NCBI GenBank assembly: GCA_007745635.1
Contig: CP036272.1
Span: 2,314,370-2,378,369 of the forward strand
Direction of reading: 5' to 3'
DNA length: 64,000 nucleotides
Origin: Stieleria bergensis
GTDB lineage: Bacteria; Planctomycetota; Planctomycetia; Pirellulales; Pirellulaceae
The notes under the pieces were generated by a model. It saw only the letters and a program-made list of their open reading frames with translations. It did not search any database and was not told the origin of the DNA. How positions within the stretch are numbered: the first letter of the stretch is position 1; each line of letters begins with the position of its first letter. Made by a program: the position numbers and the translations under genes. Positions 34,709 to 44,100 of this stretch are shown in pieces.

Positions 34709-36151
34709 ATGACCGACCCGCACCAATCTGGCCTTCGCAAGTGGCATCGACGACCAGCGTCGCATTTTCTGATGATTTCGGCAGCCTGTGCCAGTTTGCC
34801 GGTGGTTGCTGCGATGGCAATGCTTCTGACAGGTTGCAGCACTGCCCCGCCGATCCCGGAAAAGCCATTGCCGCTGGTAACCGTCGCCAAGCCACTGCAG
34901 CAGCAAATTGTGGAATGGGACGCCTACACCGGGCGCATTGAACCGGTGGACTTTGTTGAAGTCCGCGCACGGATCGGTAGTCACTTAAAGTCTGTTCACT
35001 TTGTCGAAGGCCAAGTCATCCAGAAAGGCCAATTGCTGTTTGTCATCGATCAACGGCCTTACCAAGCACAATTGCGAGAGGCCGAAGCACGCGTTGAACA
35101 GGCTCTGTCCAAACGTAACGAATCCCAATCGCGACTGGCAGAAGCGAAGGCTCACTTGCAGCAGTACCGCGTGCAGCAGCACTTAGCCGAGACCCGTTAC
35201 GAACGGACCCAGGCGCTCTTCAAGAGTAGTGCTACGTCACAAGACGAGGTGGACCAAGGTGAAGCCGAATTCTTACGCTCGCAAGCCGACGTGGAAGCCG
35301 GTGTGGCCAGTGTTCGATCGGCCGAGGCCGCGATCGCTTCGGCAGAAGCTGCGATTGAGACCGCGCGTTCTGAAGTGGAAACTGCCCAGTTGAATCTTGA
35401 ATACACTTCAGTGACTGCTCCGATCACGGGCCGCGTCAGCCAGAAGTTTGTGACTGAGGGCAACCTGATTAGTGGCGGAGCGGCCACGTCGACGATGCTC
35501 ACCACGATTGCGGCGATGGATCCCATCTTTTGTGCCTTCGACGCCAGTGAGCAAGAAGTGCTGAAGTACATGCGTTTGGATCATTCTGGTAAACGTCAAA
35601 GCTCCCGAGACGCCAAGAATCCTGTGTTCCTTGGCTTATCAGATGAATCCGGATTGCCTCACAAAGGATACATTGACTTTGTTGACAATCGGTTTGATAG
35701 CGCCACCGCGACGATGCGTGCTCGGGCCGTGTTTGACAATGCTGATCAGTTGCTGGTCCCGGGCATGTTTGCCAAGCTGCGGATCCCCGGCAGTGCTCCC
35801 TACGATGCCGTCTTGATCCCTGAGTCAGCGATTTCCATCGATCAGTCGAACCACTATGTGATGCTGGTCCGTGATGGAGTGGTTGAAGTTCAGCCGATAC
35901 AAATTGGCCCATTGGTCCATGGCTTGCGTGTTGTTCGAGCTGGGCTTGATGGCAGCGAGAGCCTGATCATTAAGGGCATGCTGAATGTGCGATCGGGTTC
36001 CAAAGTCCAGCAGGTTGCCAGCACCATCGAGGCGACCAACGATGGGCTTCCCAATCAGTACATCCCCGTCCCCAAAGAAGACTGGCTGATCTCCGTTAGC
36101 ACTGAAGACAACCGCCAAGCACAGGTTGCCAAACAGGAGGCCGTCCAGTGA
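34709..36151 (+). CDS. RND efflux periplasmic adaptor lipoprotein
   Basis: The 480-residue membrane fusion protein has the lipobox MLLTGC (Cys43). The barrel-sandwich lipoyl half (VEVRARIGSHLKSVHFVEGQVIQKGQLLFVID) and its partner (ITGRVSQKFVTEGNLISGG) surround a long alpha-helical hairpin (about residues 120-230, with strongly repeated Ala/Glu/Arg). Beta-barrel and membrane-proximal domains follow (LVPGMFAKLRIP). It should join the RND pump to an outer-membrane channel. ATG at 34709 is the first in-frame start after a TTG. The stop overlaps the pump gene start (GTGA), so they are translationally coupled. Confidence 0.95.
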   Translation: MTDPHQSGLRKWHRRPASHFLMISAACASLPVVAAMAMLLTGCSTAPPIPEKPLPLVTVAKPLQQQIVEWDAYTGRIEPVDFVEVRARIGSHLKSVHFVEGQVIQKGQLLFVIDQRPYQAQLREAEARVEQALSKRNESQSRLAEAKAHLQQYRVQQHLAETRYERTQALFKSSATSQDEVDQGEAEFLRSQADVEAGVASVRSAEAAIASAEAAIETARSEVETAQLNLEYTSVTAPITGRVSQKFVTEGNLISGGAATSTMLTTIAAMDPIFCAFDASEQEVLKYMRLDHSGKRQSSRDAKNPVFLGLSDESGLPHKGYIDFVDNRFDSATATMRARAVFDNADQLLVPGMFAKLRIPGSAPYDAVLIPESAISIDQSNHYVMLVRDGVVEVQPIQIGPLVHGLRVVRAGLDGSESLIIKGMLNVRSGSKVQQVASTIEATNDGLPNQYIPVPKEDWLISVSTEDNRQAQVAKQEAVQ

Positions 36152-39100
36152 AGTTGCCACACTTTTTCATAAACCGACCGATCTTTGCATCGGTGCTGGC
36201 ATTGATGATCGTCTTGGTCGGCGGAATCACTTATTTCTCGTTGCCTGTGTCTCAGTATCCCAGCGTCGTCCCGCCAACGATTGTTGTCCGAGCGAGCTAC
36301 CCTGGGGCGACTCCGGAAACGATTGCTGAAACCGTTGCGACTCCGATCGAACAGGAGATGAACGGTGTCGAAAACATGCTGTACATGGAATCGTCTTCGA
36401 GCGCTGACGGAACCATGCAGTTGACCATTACATTCAAGCTGGGGACCGATCCTGACGCAGCTCAGGTGTTGGTGCAGAATCGTGTCAGCGTCGCTGAAGC
36501 GAGACTGCCCGAGGATGTGCGGCGAATCGGTGTGACCACGGAGAAGACGTCGCCGGACATGCTGCTGGTGGCTCACTTGTATTCCCAGGATCAGACTCGA
36601 GATCAGCTATACATTAGCAATTACGCGTACTTGCGGGTGCGTGATGAACTGTTGCGTCTGGAGGGTGTTGGCACCGTGCGGATCGCCGGTGGCAACGAGT
36701 ATTCGATGCGGATCTGGTTGGATGTGGAAAAAATGAACCACGTCGACGTGACCTCGCAAGACATTGTGGGAGCCATTCGCAGCCAAAATGCGCAGGTCGC
36801 AGCCGGCGTGATCGGCCAACCACCGATTGACACGAAGAATGCGTTCCAATTAAGCGTCACCACGCAAGGGCGTTTGGAGCGTCCCGAGCAGTTTGAAGAC
36901 ATCATCATTAAACTCGGTGCAGATGGTCGCGTGACACGTTTGAAAGATGTCGCCAGAGTGGAACTGGGCGCAGCAGACTACTCTCGGATCAGTTACCTCG
37001 ACGGCAACAACGCCGTTGCGATTTTGGTCTACCAACGCCCCGGTACCAACGCGGTTGAAGCGGCTCAGGCTGTCCAGTCAACGATCGAAAGGCTTAGCCA
37101 AGACTTTCCCGCTGGCTTGGACTATGAAATCGCATACAACACCACCAAGTATGTGGAGGAATCGATTGACGAGGTTTTCAGCACTCTGTTTTTGGCGGCC
37201 TTGATTGTGGCGGCGACTGTGTTCGTGTTTCTGCATGGATGGCGGCCAACTTTGGTGCCGGTGATTGCCATCCCGATTTCCTTGATCGGAACCTTTGCCG
37301 TGATGCAGGCCATGGGATTGAGCCTCAATACGCTGTCGCTGTTTGGTCTCGTGCTGGCGATTGGAATTGTGGTCGACGATGCCATCGTGGTGGTGGAGAA
37401 CGTTGAACGTCTGATTGCCGAAGGACTGTCCCCGAAAGAAGCCACCCATCGAGCGATGAATGAGGTCGGGTCAGCGCTGATCGCGACCACGTTAGTCTTG
37501 ATTGCGGTGTTTCTGCCGACGATCTTTCTTCCCAGTATCAGCGGCAGGTTTTATCGTCAATTCGCGTTGACGATTTCCATCGCTACCGCGATCTCCACGT
37601 TTGTCTCCTTGACGCTTAGCCCCGCCATGTGTGCGTTGTTGTTGCGGCCCAAGGACGGTCCCCAGACGGGTCTGCAAAAGCTTGGCCAGCGTCTGTTTGG
37701 TTGGTTCTTTCGCGGTTTCAATCGGTTCTTTGACTACACTGGAACGCTGTACGCAAACATCGTCACACGAGTGATTCGTGGTTCGGCGATCGCGTTGGCT
37801 GTCTACCTTGGGTTGTTGGTTTGTACCTGGAACAGTTTTTCTTGGGTGCCCTCAGGATTCATTCCCCAGCAAGATCAAGGAGTGTTGATTGTCAGCATTC
37901 GCTTGCCTGACGGAGCGTCATTGTCTCGAACCAATGAGTTGGTCAAACAAGCCAGCAAGATCGGCGGCGATGTCGATGGAGTCTCGCATTGCATTGGCAT
38001 TGCGGGCTTGTCAGGATCGACGTTCACGATCAGTCCCAATGCGGCGGTGATGTTTTTGACGCTGGAAAATGCTCGCGCTCGTGCCGCTCGAGGCCGAACT
38101 GCCGACGTTTTGACGGCTGAACTGCGACAGAAGATGGCAGTGCTGAACGAAGCTCAGGTCTTCGTGATTCCTCCTCCGCCGATCCGCGGGATTGGTCGTG
38201 GTGGTGGTTTCAAAATGTATGTTCAAGATCGCAGCGGCGCTGGAATTGAATCATTGGACCGAGTCACCAAAAACATGCTCGTGGCAGCCAATGAACAGCC
38301 GAACTTGGTCCAAGTGTTTTCCAATTTTCGCATCGGAGTTCCGCAGATTTACGCCGATGTCGATCGCACCAAAGCTGAAATGTTAAACGTCCCCGTTTCG
38401 AATGTCTTTGATGCATTGCAGGTTTGTTTGGGGTCGCTGTACATCAACGACTTTAACTTCTTGGGACGCACGTACCGCGTGACGGCTCAGGCCGAGCCCG
38501 AGTTTCGTGACCACGCAGAGGATATCTTGCAACTGCGCACCTCCAGTGCCGATGGTGCCAGCGTTCGTCTGGGAACCGTTGCCAATGTGAAGCCGCAGGT
38601 CGGACCGGATCGCATCGTTCGTTTCAACCTGTTTCCTGCCGCAGACATCAACGGAGCGACGGTGCCGGGGACCAGCACGGGAGAGTCTCTGGCAACGATG
38701 GAGCAGCTGGCTGCGGAGAATTTGCCGGCTGGATTTGGCTATCAGTGGACGGACTTGTCGTACCAAGAAAAGCAGGCGGGAAACACGATCGTGTATCTGT
38801 TTCCGCTAGCCGTTTTATTCGTCTTCCTGACACTTGCGGCACAGTATGAGAGTTGGTCCCTGCCGTTGGCGATCATTTTGATTGTGCCGTTGTGTCTGCT
38901 CTCTGCGCTCGCTGGGATTTGGTTCCGTGGCATGGACAACAACATTCTGACTCAGATTGGTTTCATCGTTTTGATTGGTTTGGCGTGCAAGAACGCGATT
39001 CTGATTGTCGAGTTTGCCAAAGCGGAAGAAGATCAAGGGAAGACGAGCGTTCAGGCGGCGGTGGATGCTTGCCGAATGCGTTTGCGACCGATCCTGATGA

Positions 39101-39336
39101 CGGCGTTCTCGTTCATCTTGGGTGTGTTGCCATTGTTGCTGGCGACGGGAGCGGGGTATGAGATGCGACGCGTACTGGGAACCACGGTGTTTGCAGGCAT
39201 GTTGGGAGTGACCTTGTTTGGGCTGTTCCTGACGCCGGTGTTTTATGTGGTCATTCGACGGTTCTCAGCACACAAGGCGTCGCAGGTTGTTGCTGGGGCG
39301 GCCGAGCCGTTGGGGATCGATGGACGCGATCGATAA
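36148..39336 (+). CDS. RND-family efflux permease (HAE1 type)
   Basis: The 1062-residue inner-membrane pump has the usual size and topology: TM1 after FINRPIFASVLALMIVLVGG, then two large periplasmic loops and helices II-VI and VIII-XII. Proton-relay Asp residues are seen in TM4 (GLVLAIGIVVDDAIVVVENVE), and the Lys of TM10 in IGLACKNAILIVEFAKAE. Substrate classes in this family include drugs, dyes and bile salts; this sequence does not tell which. It begins with GTG at 36148, overlapping the adaptor stop. No outer-membrane factor is encoded next to it; an unlinked TolC-like protein is presumed. Confidence 0.95.
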   Translation: MKLPHFFINRPIFASVLALMIVLVGGITYFSLPVSQYPSVVPPTIVVRASYPGATPETIAETVATPIEQEMNGVENMLYMESSSSADGTMQLTITFKLGTDPDAAQVLVQNRVSVAEARLPEDVRRIGVTTEKTSPDMLLVAHLYSQDQTRDQLYISNYAYLRVRDELLRLEGVGTVRIAGGNEYSMRIWLDVEKMNHVDVTSQDIVGAIRSQNAQVAAGVIGQPPIDTKNAFQLSVTTQGRLERPEQFEDIIIKLGADGRVTRLKDVARVELGAADYSRISYLDGNNAVAILVYQRPGTNAVEAAQAVQSTIERLSQDFPAGLDYEIAYNTTKYVEESIDEVFSTLFLAALIVAATVFVFLHGWRPTLVPVIAIPISLIGTFAVMQAMGLSLNTLSLFGLVLAIGIVVDDAIVVVENVERLIAEGLSPKEATHRAMNEVGSALIATTLVLIAVFLPTIFLPSISGRFYRQFALTISIATAISTFVSLTLSPAMCALLLRPKDGPQTGLQKLGQRLFGWFFRGFNRFFDYTGTLYANIVTRVIRGSAIALAVYLGLLVCTWNSFSWVPSGFIPQQDQGVLIVSIRLPDGASLSRTNELVKQASKIGGDVDGVSHCIGIAGLSGSTFTISPNAAVMFLTLENARARAARGRTADVLTAELRQKMAVLNEAQVFVIPPPPIRGIGRGGGFKMYVQDRSGAGIESLDRVTKNMLVAANEQPNLVQVFSNFRIGVPQIYADVDRTKAEMLNVPVSNVFDALQVCLGSLYINDFNFLGRTYRVTAQAEPEFRDHAEDILQLRTSSADGASVRLGTVANVKPQVGPDRIVRFNLFPAADINGATVPGTSTGESLATMEQLAAENLPAGFGYQWTDLSYQEKQAGNTIVYLFPLAVLFVFLTLAAQYESWSLPLAIILIVPLCLLSALAGIWFRGMDNNILTQIGFIVLIGLACKNAILIVEFAKAEEDQGKTSVQAAVDACRMRLRPILMTAFSFILGVLPLLLATGAGYEMRRVLGTTVFAGMLGVTLFGLFLTPVFYVVIRRFSAHKASQVVAGAAEPLGIDGRDR

Positions 39337-39375
39337 CGGTGTTTGTTTCGTATGAGCTTGGTGATGAAACGAAAA

Positions 39376-39403
39376 AAGCGTCCAGCCTTCCGGCCGGACG
39401 CTT
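39376..39403 (-). terminator. Bidirectional terminator hairpin
   Basis: AAGCGTCCAGCC and GGCCGGACGCTT form a 12-bp stem with one mismatch and a TTCC loop. On the minus strand it is followed by six T's, so it should end the polysaccharide-export gene. On the plus strand it can also stop readthrough from the RND operon. Confidence 0.88.
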
Positions 39404-39439
39404 CGTTGCATTCCGTGTTGGATCGCAATGGAGGTTGCG

Positions 39440-40831
39440 TTAGTTCCCTTGGAACAGTTCGCGAATCCCGAAGGTAAAGAAGGTCGCGATACCAAAGTTC
39501 AGCAACTCTTCTTCGGGCTTGTGCTGGAGAACCAGAATGTCGCCTGGCTGAATCAAGGGTCTTGAGCGAGGATCGTTGATCGCCTTGGTCAAGTCCACTT
39601 CGATGGCGATCTGGCCATCACAAGGAGTTTGGCGTAGGACAAAGAGGCGGCCGGGAGGAATGCTGCTAAAGCCACCTGCTAGGCCGCCGCCCATACCGCC
39701 TCCACCGCGACCGCTAGGGCTGTAGACGCCGCTGCCAACCATGGCCATGGCACCCAGGACGTCCAGGTCATAGTCACGTGGCAGTGGGAATTCGCCACCA
39801 GGCAACAGGCCACCGGTGTAGAACACTTCGGTTTCACGAGATTCGATATAAACGATGTCACCAGACTGCAGGGTGATTTGTTCTTGAGTCAGATTAGCAC
39901 TTTCACCGGGACGCACTCGCAGTGGAATCCGCAGCACGGTGGGATCGTCTGGAAGTTCAGGCAAGCAGGCGCAGGGATCTTGCATGGCAATGTCACGCAT
40001 CTGACGATACTTGGCCATGAATGCTTCACGAACCGCTCGGTTTTCGTTGCTCGCACGCAGGATTCGAACTTCATTTTTCGCGTTCAGTCCTGGCAGGCCG
40101 CCGGTCTCAACCAGAGCGTGCAAGATATCATTCTGATAGGCACGCAATTTGATCAATCCGCCGGTCGCGCTGCGATCGGTGCCGCCACGGAGCGTCGCCG
40201 ATGAGCCACCACCGCCAGCGGCGTTGTCTTCACGCACAACAATGACATCAACGGTGCGTTCCTTGATGATCGTCACGATCGGACGTGCTTTGTGCGGCTG
40301 CAAAATCTGGTTATCAAGATAGGCGTCGCGAATGGCATCGCGAACTTGATCCAAGGTCAGTCCCGCGACATTGATCGGTTCGATCAGCGGCAATGAGAGC
40401 GAACCATCTTCTTGAACGGCGATCGGGTATCCAATCGACGGTGGTAGCGTGCTGGTTGCGTCGGGGAAGTTCACCGGTGGCGGAGACGGCGCGGCGTTCG
40501 GGCCGCTGTATGGCAGCACATCTTCAATGTACACACCAAGGATATCGCCTGGGCCAACAAGATACTCCCGAGGCGGCTCCAGCGTGAGCTCCGAGAGATC
40601 GACTCGAACCAAGTCATTCTTTGGCTCGGCGAAGAATTCCGTTGGCAAGCGGTGCGCTGGAATCCCTTCGATGGGCTGAGTCAACGCGGAACAGCCGGTC
40701 AGGCCAAGCATCAGAAGGCCACCGGCGACGCCACGCGCCAGCCAACCGCACAGGCGTTTACTGGCTGAGGCGGTTGATTCGTTGTCGGCCGGTGCAGCCG
40801 CAATTTGGAGAGGCAAAGTGTTTTCGTTCAT
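39440..40831 (-). CDS. Polysaccharide export lipoprotein (Wza-like)
   Basis: The 463-residue outer-membrane polysaccharide exporter has lipobox GLTGC (Cys47), then a Poly_export domain (EYLVGPGDILGVYIEDVL), followed by SLBB-type beta-grasp domains (GSLSLPLIEPINVAGLTLDQVRDAI, VEVDLTKAINDPRSRPLIQPGDILVLQ). A Gly-rich insert (GRGGGGMGGGLAGG) lies in the second half, about residues 380-400. It should form the channel that lets polymer out. The second lipoprotein gene lies just upstream on the same strand (56 bases), so they are probably one operon. No Wzc-like kinase is adjacent. Confidence 0.93.
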   Translation of the reverse strand: MNENTLPLQIAAAPADNESTASASKRLCGWLARGVAGGLLMLGLTGCSALTQPIEGIPAHRLPTEFFAEPKNDLVRVDLSELTLEPPREYLVGPGDILGVYIEDVLPYSGPNAAPSPPPVNFPDATSTLPPSIGYPIAVQEDGSLSLPLIEPINVAGLTLDQVRDAIRDAYLDNQILQPHKARPIVTIIKERTVDVIVVREDNAAGGGGSSATLRGGTDRSATGGLIKLRAYQNDILHALVETGGLPGLNAKNEVRILRASNENRAVREAFMAKYRQMRDIAMQDPCACLPELPDDPTVLRIPLRVRPGESANLTQEQITLQSGDIVYIESRETEVFYTGGLLPGGEFPLPRDYDLDVLGAMAMVGSGVYSPSGRGGGGMGGGLAGGFSSIPPGRLFVLRQTPCDGQIAIEVDLTKAINDPRSRPLIQPGDILVLQHKPEEELLNFGIATFFTFGIRELFQGN

Positions 40832-40887
40832 CCCTGAAACTCGTCGCTAAAAGTTGCGCGTGTATCGCCGTGATTGGAGGAGGAGGT

Positions 40888-41964
40888 CTATTCGAGATTG
40901 AAGGGAATGCCGCCGACGTTTCGATCGGTCTGTTCGCCATCACTCGCTGGATTGTCGTCAAAGCTAAACTCAATCTCCGTTGCTGGTTCAGACACTGGCG
41001 GAAGTTCAGCACTGGAGAGGTCAATTGGGTTTTCAGTCGGAGTCACGACCTGCGAGCCAACTTGTTCGGCTGGGACAACGAATGCTTCAGCTGATTTCGC
41101 CGGAACGCCTGATCCCAATGGCAGGCTGGTCGAATCGTTCAGCGGTGAAGGCTGTGCTTCTGCCGGTGGTAATTGAGCCGGTGCTGGGATGGCGTTGTCA
41201 ATCTCTGCAGCCGCTGGGGCGGGCATGGGTTCAGTGATTTCAGGCACGATTTCCACTGGCGGTGCGAAGTCCGGTTGCAACTGCAATGGCTCGCCGATCG
41301 CTTCGGGCTGCAAGATGCTGGCTTCTGGTCCAACGGGAATCAGTTCCCCGGACGGTCCAACTTCGAGGGTTTGTTCACGCATCAGCTCTTCGCCGATGTT
41401 TGCCGGAGAACGCAGTGAAACAGGGACGCGGCCCCAGTAAGCGATGCCGTCTTCTTCAGCTGCCTTGGCACCCAAAGGATAGCCAGCGAACCAAGATTGG
41501 ATGGCAGCTTGTCCACCAGCGGATTGATAGCGCCAACCCCAGAATTCGGTGGGAGCAATGCTGGGAGTGCAACCTGATCCGCCGTTGGCTACGTCAGCGT
41601 AACCGGCCAAGAAGCCACTGCGGAACTCATTGACGTTTGCACATCCGTGGTAACGATCTCGAATTCGGAACCAAGCACGCTTGCCAAACACCATGTTGCG
41701 GTGTCCGATCATGAAATCTTCCAGCGGTTCACAGCGCCGGAACTGTTTCACGGCGTTGTTCATCATCGAACAACCGCTGCTGGTGAGAATCATCACCAGG
41801 CTGAACAAGGCGATTGTCCAACGCAGCGTCCCAAGCGTGGAACGATGGGCTTTCGCAGGCGAACTGGGAACCGTGCTCGGTGGGGGAACGCTATCCATCG
41901 ACCGTTTGGCGATGATGGGTTGATAGCGCTGAGGTTGTTTTCGCAGGGGTCTCGATGGTGCCAT
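40888..41964 (-). CDS. Planctomycete lipoprotein of the export operon, hypothetical
   Basis: The 358-residue protein has a lipobox SSGC (Cys65) after a hydrophobic stretch (ALFSLVMILTSS), with a long n-region. The next 110 residues are folded and rich in aromatic residues and Cys (RFRIRDRYHGCANVNEFRSGFLAGYADVANGGSGCTP, shown in part), and the C-terminal half is Pro/Ala/Glu-rich and disordered. Its position ahead of the Wza-like gene suggests a role in surface polysaccharide export. I recognise no named family. Confidence 0.8.
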   Translation of the reverse strand: MAPSRPLRKQPQRYQPIIAKRSMDSVPPPSTVPSSPAKAHRSTLGTLRWTIALFSLVMILTSSGCSMMNNAVKQFRRCEPLEDFMIGHRNMVFGKRAWFRIRDRYHGCANVNEFRSGFLAGYADVANGGSGCTPSIAPTEFWGWRYQSAGGQAAIQSWFAGYPLGAKAAEEDGIAYWGRVPVSLRSPANIGEELMREQTLEVGPSGELIPVGPEASILQPEAIGEPLQLQPDFAPPVEIVPEITEPMPAPAAAEIDNAIPAPAQLPPAEAQPSPLNDSTSLPLGSGVPAKSAEAFVVPAEQVGSQVVTPTENPIDLSSAELPPVSEPATEIEFSFDDNPASDGEQTDRNVGGIPFNLE

Positions 41965-42453
41965 AACTGCATTCTCTGGACGCTAGGTGAGGCCCCCGAC
42001 TGCGGGATGCCTGGCACCTTGGCGGCGATTGGCTGAGTGTTTTCAGTAGGACTGAGTGTTTTCAGTAGGAAACGGGCCCGCATGTTTGTGCTGGCAACCC
42101 GTCCATTCGAGTTTATCGCCGGTTGGGTCCTGAGGATTTAGCCAAAACTATGGGAAAGTCCAGTTGTGCTGATTACATGCTGTAGAGAAGCCTCTCTGGG
42201 GAGGGGGTGGTGGCAACCTTAGGGAAAATCCTCAGCAACCTATTAGCTGCCAGATCGTTATGATGATGCCCGCAAGCTTGGTAAATTGTGCCGTGTCGGA
42301 TCTCCTCGCTGATTAGACTGCCTCTAAATCTAAACCATCATCTATTCTTTTCTATTGCCCCTCCTTTCACACGACTGAGCTGCTCAGTACTGCTCGCGGT
42401 TTTCATTTTGCGAGCGGCACACTGATCCAGCTCTCCATCGAGTTGTTGAATTT
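41965..42453. other. Intergenic region, divergent promoters
   Basis: No gene was found. It separates the export operon (minus) from the biosynthesis genes (plus), so divergent promoters are expected. It contains the 19-bp duplication at 42033-42070; the AT-rich part near 42300-42370 is a likely promoter zone for the plus strand. Confidence 0.45.
42033..42070. repeat. 19-bp tandem repeat, 2 copies
   Basis: CTGAGTGTTTTCAGTAGGA occurs twice in a row without change, close to the start of the minus-strand lipoprotein gene. It may lie in that gene's promoter. Confidence 0.9.
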
Positions 42454-44100
42454 ATGGTTCTTATCGCCGGTGTCGCACTGGTCATTTCGATGATCGCTGC
42501 GCTGCTGATCGTACCGCTCGTCCGCCGCATCGCACCTGCGATCGGAATGGTGGACAAACCTGATAAAGAGCGCAAGCTGCATTCGTCTTCGATTGCACTC
42601 GGTGGCGGGATCGCCGTGCTTGCTGGTCTTCTGATCGGTGTCGCGGTTGCAGTGTCGGTTGCTCATTCGACGTTGTTTGCCAGCGTGGTCAACGAGTGGT
42701 TTGGCATTGAGTTCAGTCCTGATCAGCTCGATCGGTTTAACGAGCAGTGGTTGGGGTTGATCTTGGCCGCGCTTGCGATGCTTTGTGTAGGGTTGGTTGA
42801 CGATATTTTTGTGTTGCGTGGTCGCCAGAAGTTACTGTGTCAGATCCTGATCATCTCTGCTTTGGTTGGCACCGGGACGGTTGTGGACCGAGTCGGGTTG
42901 TTCGGCATGGAACTGCAACTCGGGTCACTGGCTTTTCCAGGCACGGTGTTGTGGTTGTTGGTTTGTGTGAACGCTCTGAATTTGATTGATGGAGCTGATG
43001 GAGTCGCGACCACCACTGGCTTTTTCATCAGCTTAGGGCTTGCCGTCATTAGCTTGCACTATGGATCGACGCTAGGCAGTCTGTTTGCATTTGCCTTGGC
43101 TGGCAGTTTGGTTGGATTTTTGTGGTTTAACAAACCGCCGGCAACGATCTTCTTGGGTGATGCTGGCAGCATGGTCATCGGATTGCTTGTGGGAGTGATT
43201 TCGGTTTGGAGTAGCGTCAAAGAGTCGACGTTATTGGCCTCCGCTCCGATCGCAATTTTGGCGGTGCCGTTGATTGATTCTGCTGCTGCGATCACACGCC
43301 GTTGGCTCACCGGACGCAGCATTTACGCAGCGGACCGCGCCCACCTGCATCATCTTTTGCAGCGAAAATACGGCCATAAAAAGATGTTGCTGATCGTGGC
43401 TGGTCTTTGTTCCCTGGCCACTGGGTTGGCCATTGCCTCGGCAATCTTCAACGCACCCATGCTGGCTGTGGGCGGTTTCGCTGGCGTGATTTGCTTGCTG
43501 TTAGTGACCCGTTCATTCGGCTACGCAGAGTGTCAGTTGGTGGCTATGAAGCTGTCCAATCTGACTCATTCGATGTTTTCCAGGCCCTCGGGAATGCAAC
43601 CCTCTTCCGATTCACGTTGGTTGCCACTGCAGGGCAGCGGTGATTGGCAAATGGTTTGGGAACCGTTGGTGCAGATGGCCCGCATCAATGAATTATCGCG
43701 AGTCAGCATCGATTTAAACCTCTCCAGCTTGCATGAAGGATTCCATGCCAATTGGAGCGATAGCAGACAGCCCGACCGTGACAGTCAAGCTTCGATGCGA
43801 TGGCCTATCGTCATTCGTTTGCCTGACAGTCATGTGTCGCTGAACGTGGGAACGTTGACGATGGTGGCGGATGCCGATCGCACGGATCTGTCCGAACGTT
43901 TCTCGAATGTGTGTTCCATGCTGGGCCAGATGGAAGCTCAGATCCATTCGGTGATCGCCAAGTTGGACCGCGAAATCATCAGTCTTCAGGCGAGCCCACA
44001 ACAAGTGGTTCCAAAGCCCGCTTCTCTGGGACGTGAAACGCAAGAGTCAGAAAGTGCTGTTCCAGCGAGCATTGCAACAGACCCCGCATTGACGCCTTGA
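42454..44100 (+). CDS. WecA/TagO-type sugar-1-phosphate transferase with C-terminal extension
   Basis: It transfers a sugar-1-phosphate (typically GlcNAc-1-P) from UDP-sugar to undecaprenyl phosphate and so starts the repeat unit. Residues 1-355 contain about ten helices with the family motifs KERKLHSSSIALGGG, LVDDIFVLRGRQK, NLIDGADGVA, FLGDAGSM and the His-rich DRAHLHHLLQRKYGHKK. The family is usually 330-380 residues; this protein has 548, because a soluble extension of about 190 residues follows, ending in a probable coiled helix (MLGQMEAQIHSVIAKLDREI). This extra domain has no family I recognise. It is the first plus-strand gene of the locus. Confidence 0.92.
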   Translation: MVLIAGVALVISMIAALLIVPLVRRIAPAIGMVDKPDKERKLHSSSIALGGGIAVLAGLLIGVAVAVSVAHSTLFASVVNEWFGIEFSPDQLDRFNEQWLGLILAALAMLCVGLVDDIFVLRGRQKLLCQILIISALVGTGTVVDRVGLFGMELQLGSLAFPGTVLWLLVCVNALNLIDGADGVATTTGFFISLGLAVISLHYGSTLGSLFAFALAGSLVGFLWFNKPPATIFLGDAGSMVIGLLVGVISVWSSVKESTLLASAPIAILAVPLIDSAAAITRRWLTGRSIYAADRAHLHHLLQRKYGHKKMLLIVAGLCSLATGLAIASAIFNAPMLAVGGFAGVICLLLVTRSFGYAECQLVAMKLSNLTHSMFSRPSGMQPSSDSRWLPLQGSGDWQMVWEPLVQMARINELSRVSIDLNLSSLHEGFHANWSDSRQPDRDSQASMRWPIVIRLPDSHVSLNVGTLTMVADADRTDLSERFSNVCSMLGQMEAQIHSVIAKLDREIISLQASPQQVVPKPASLGRETQESESAVPASIATDPALTP

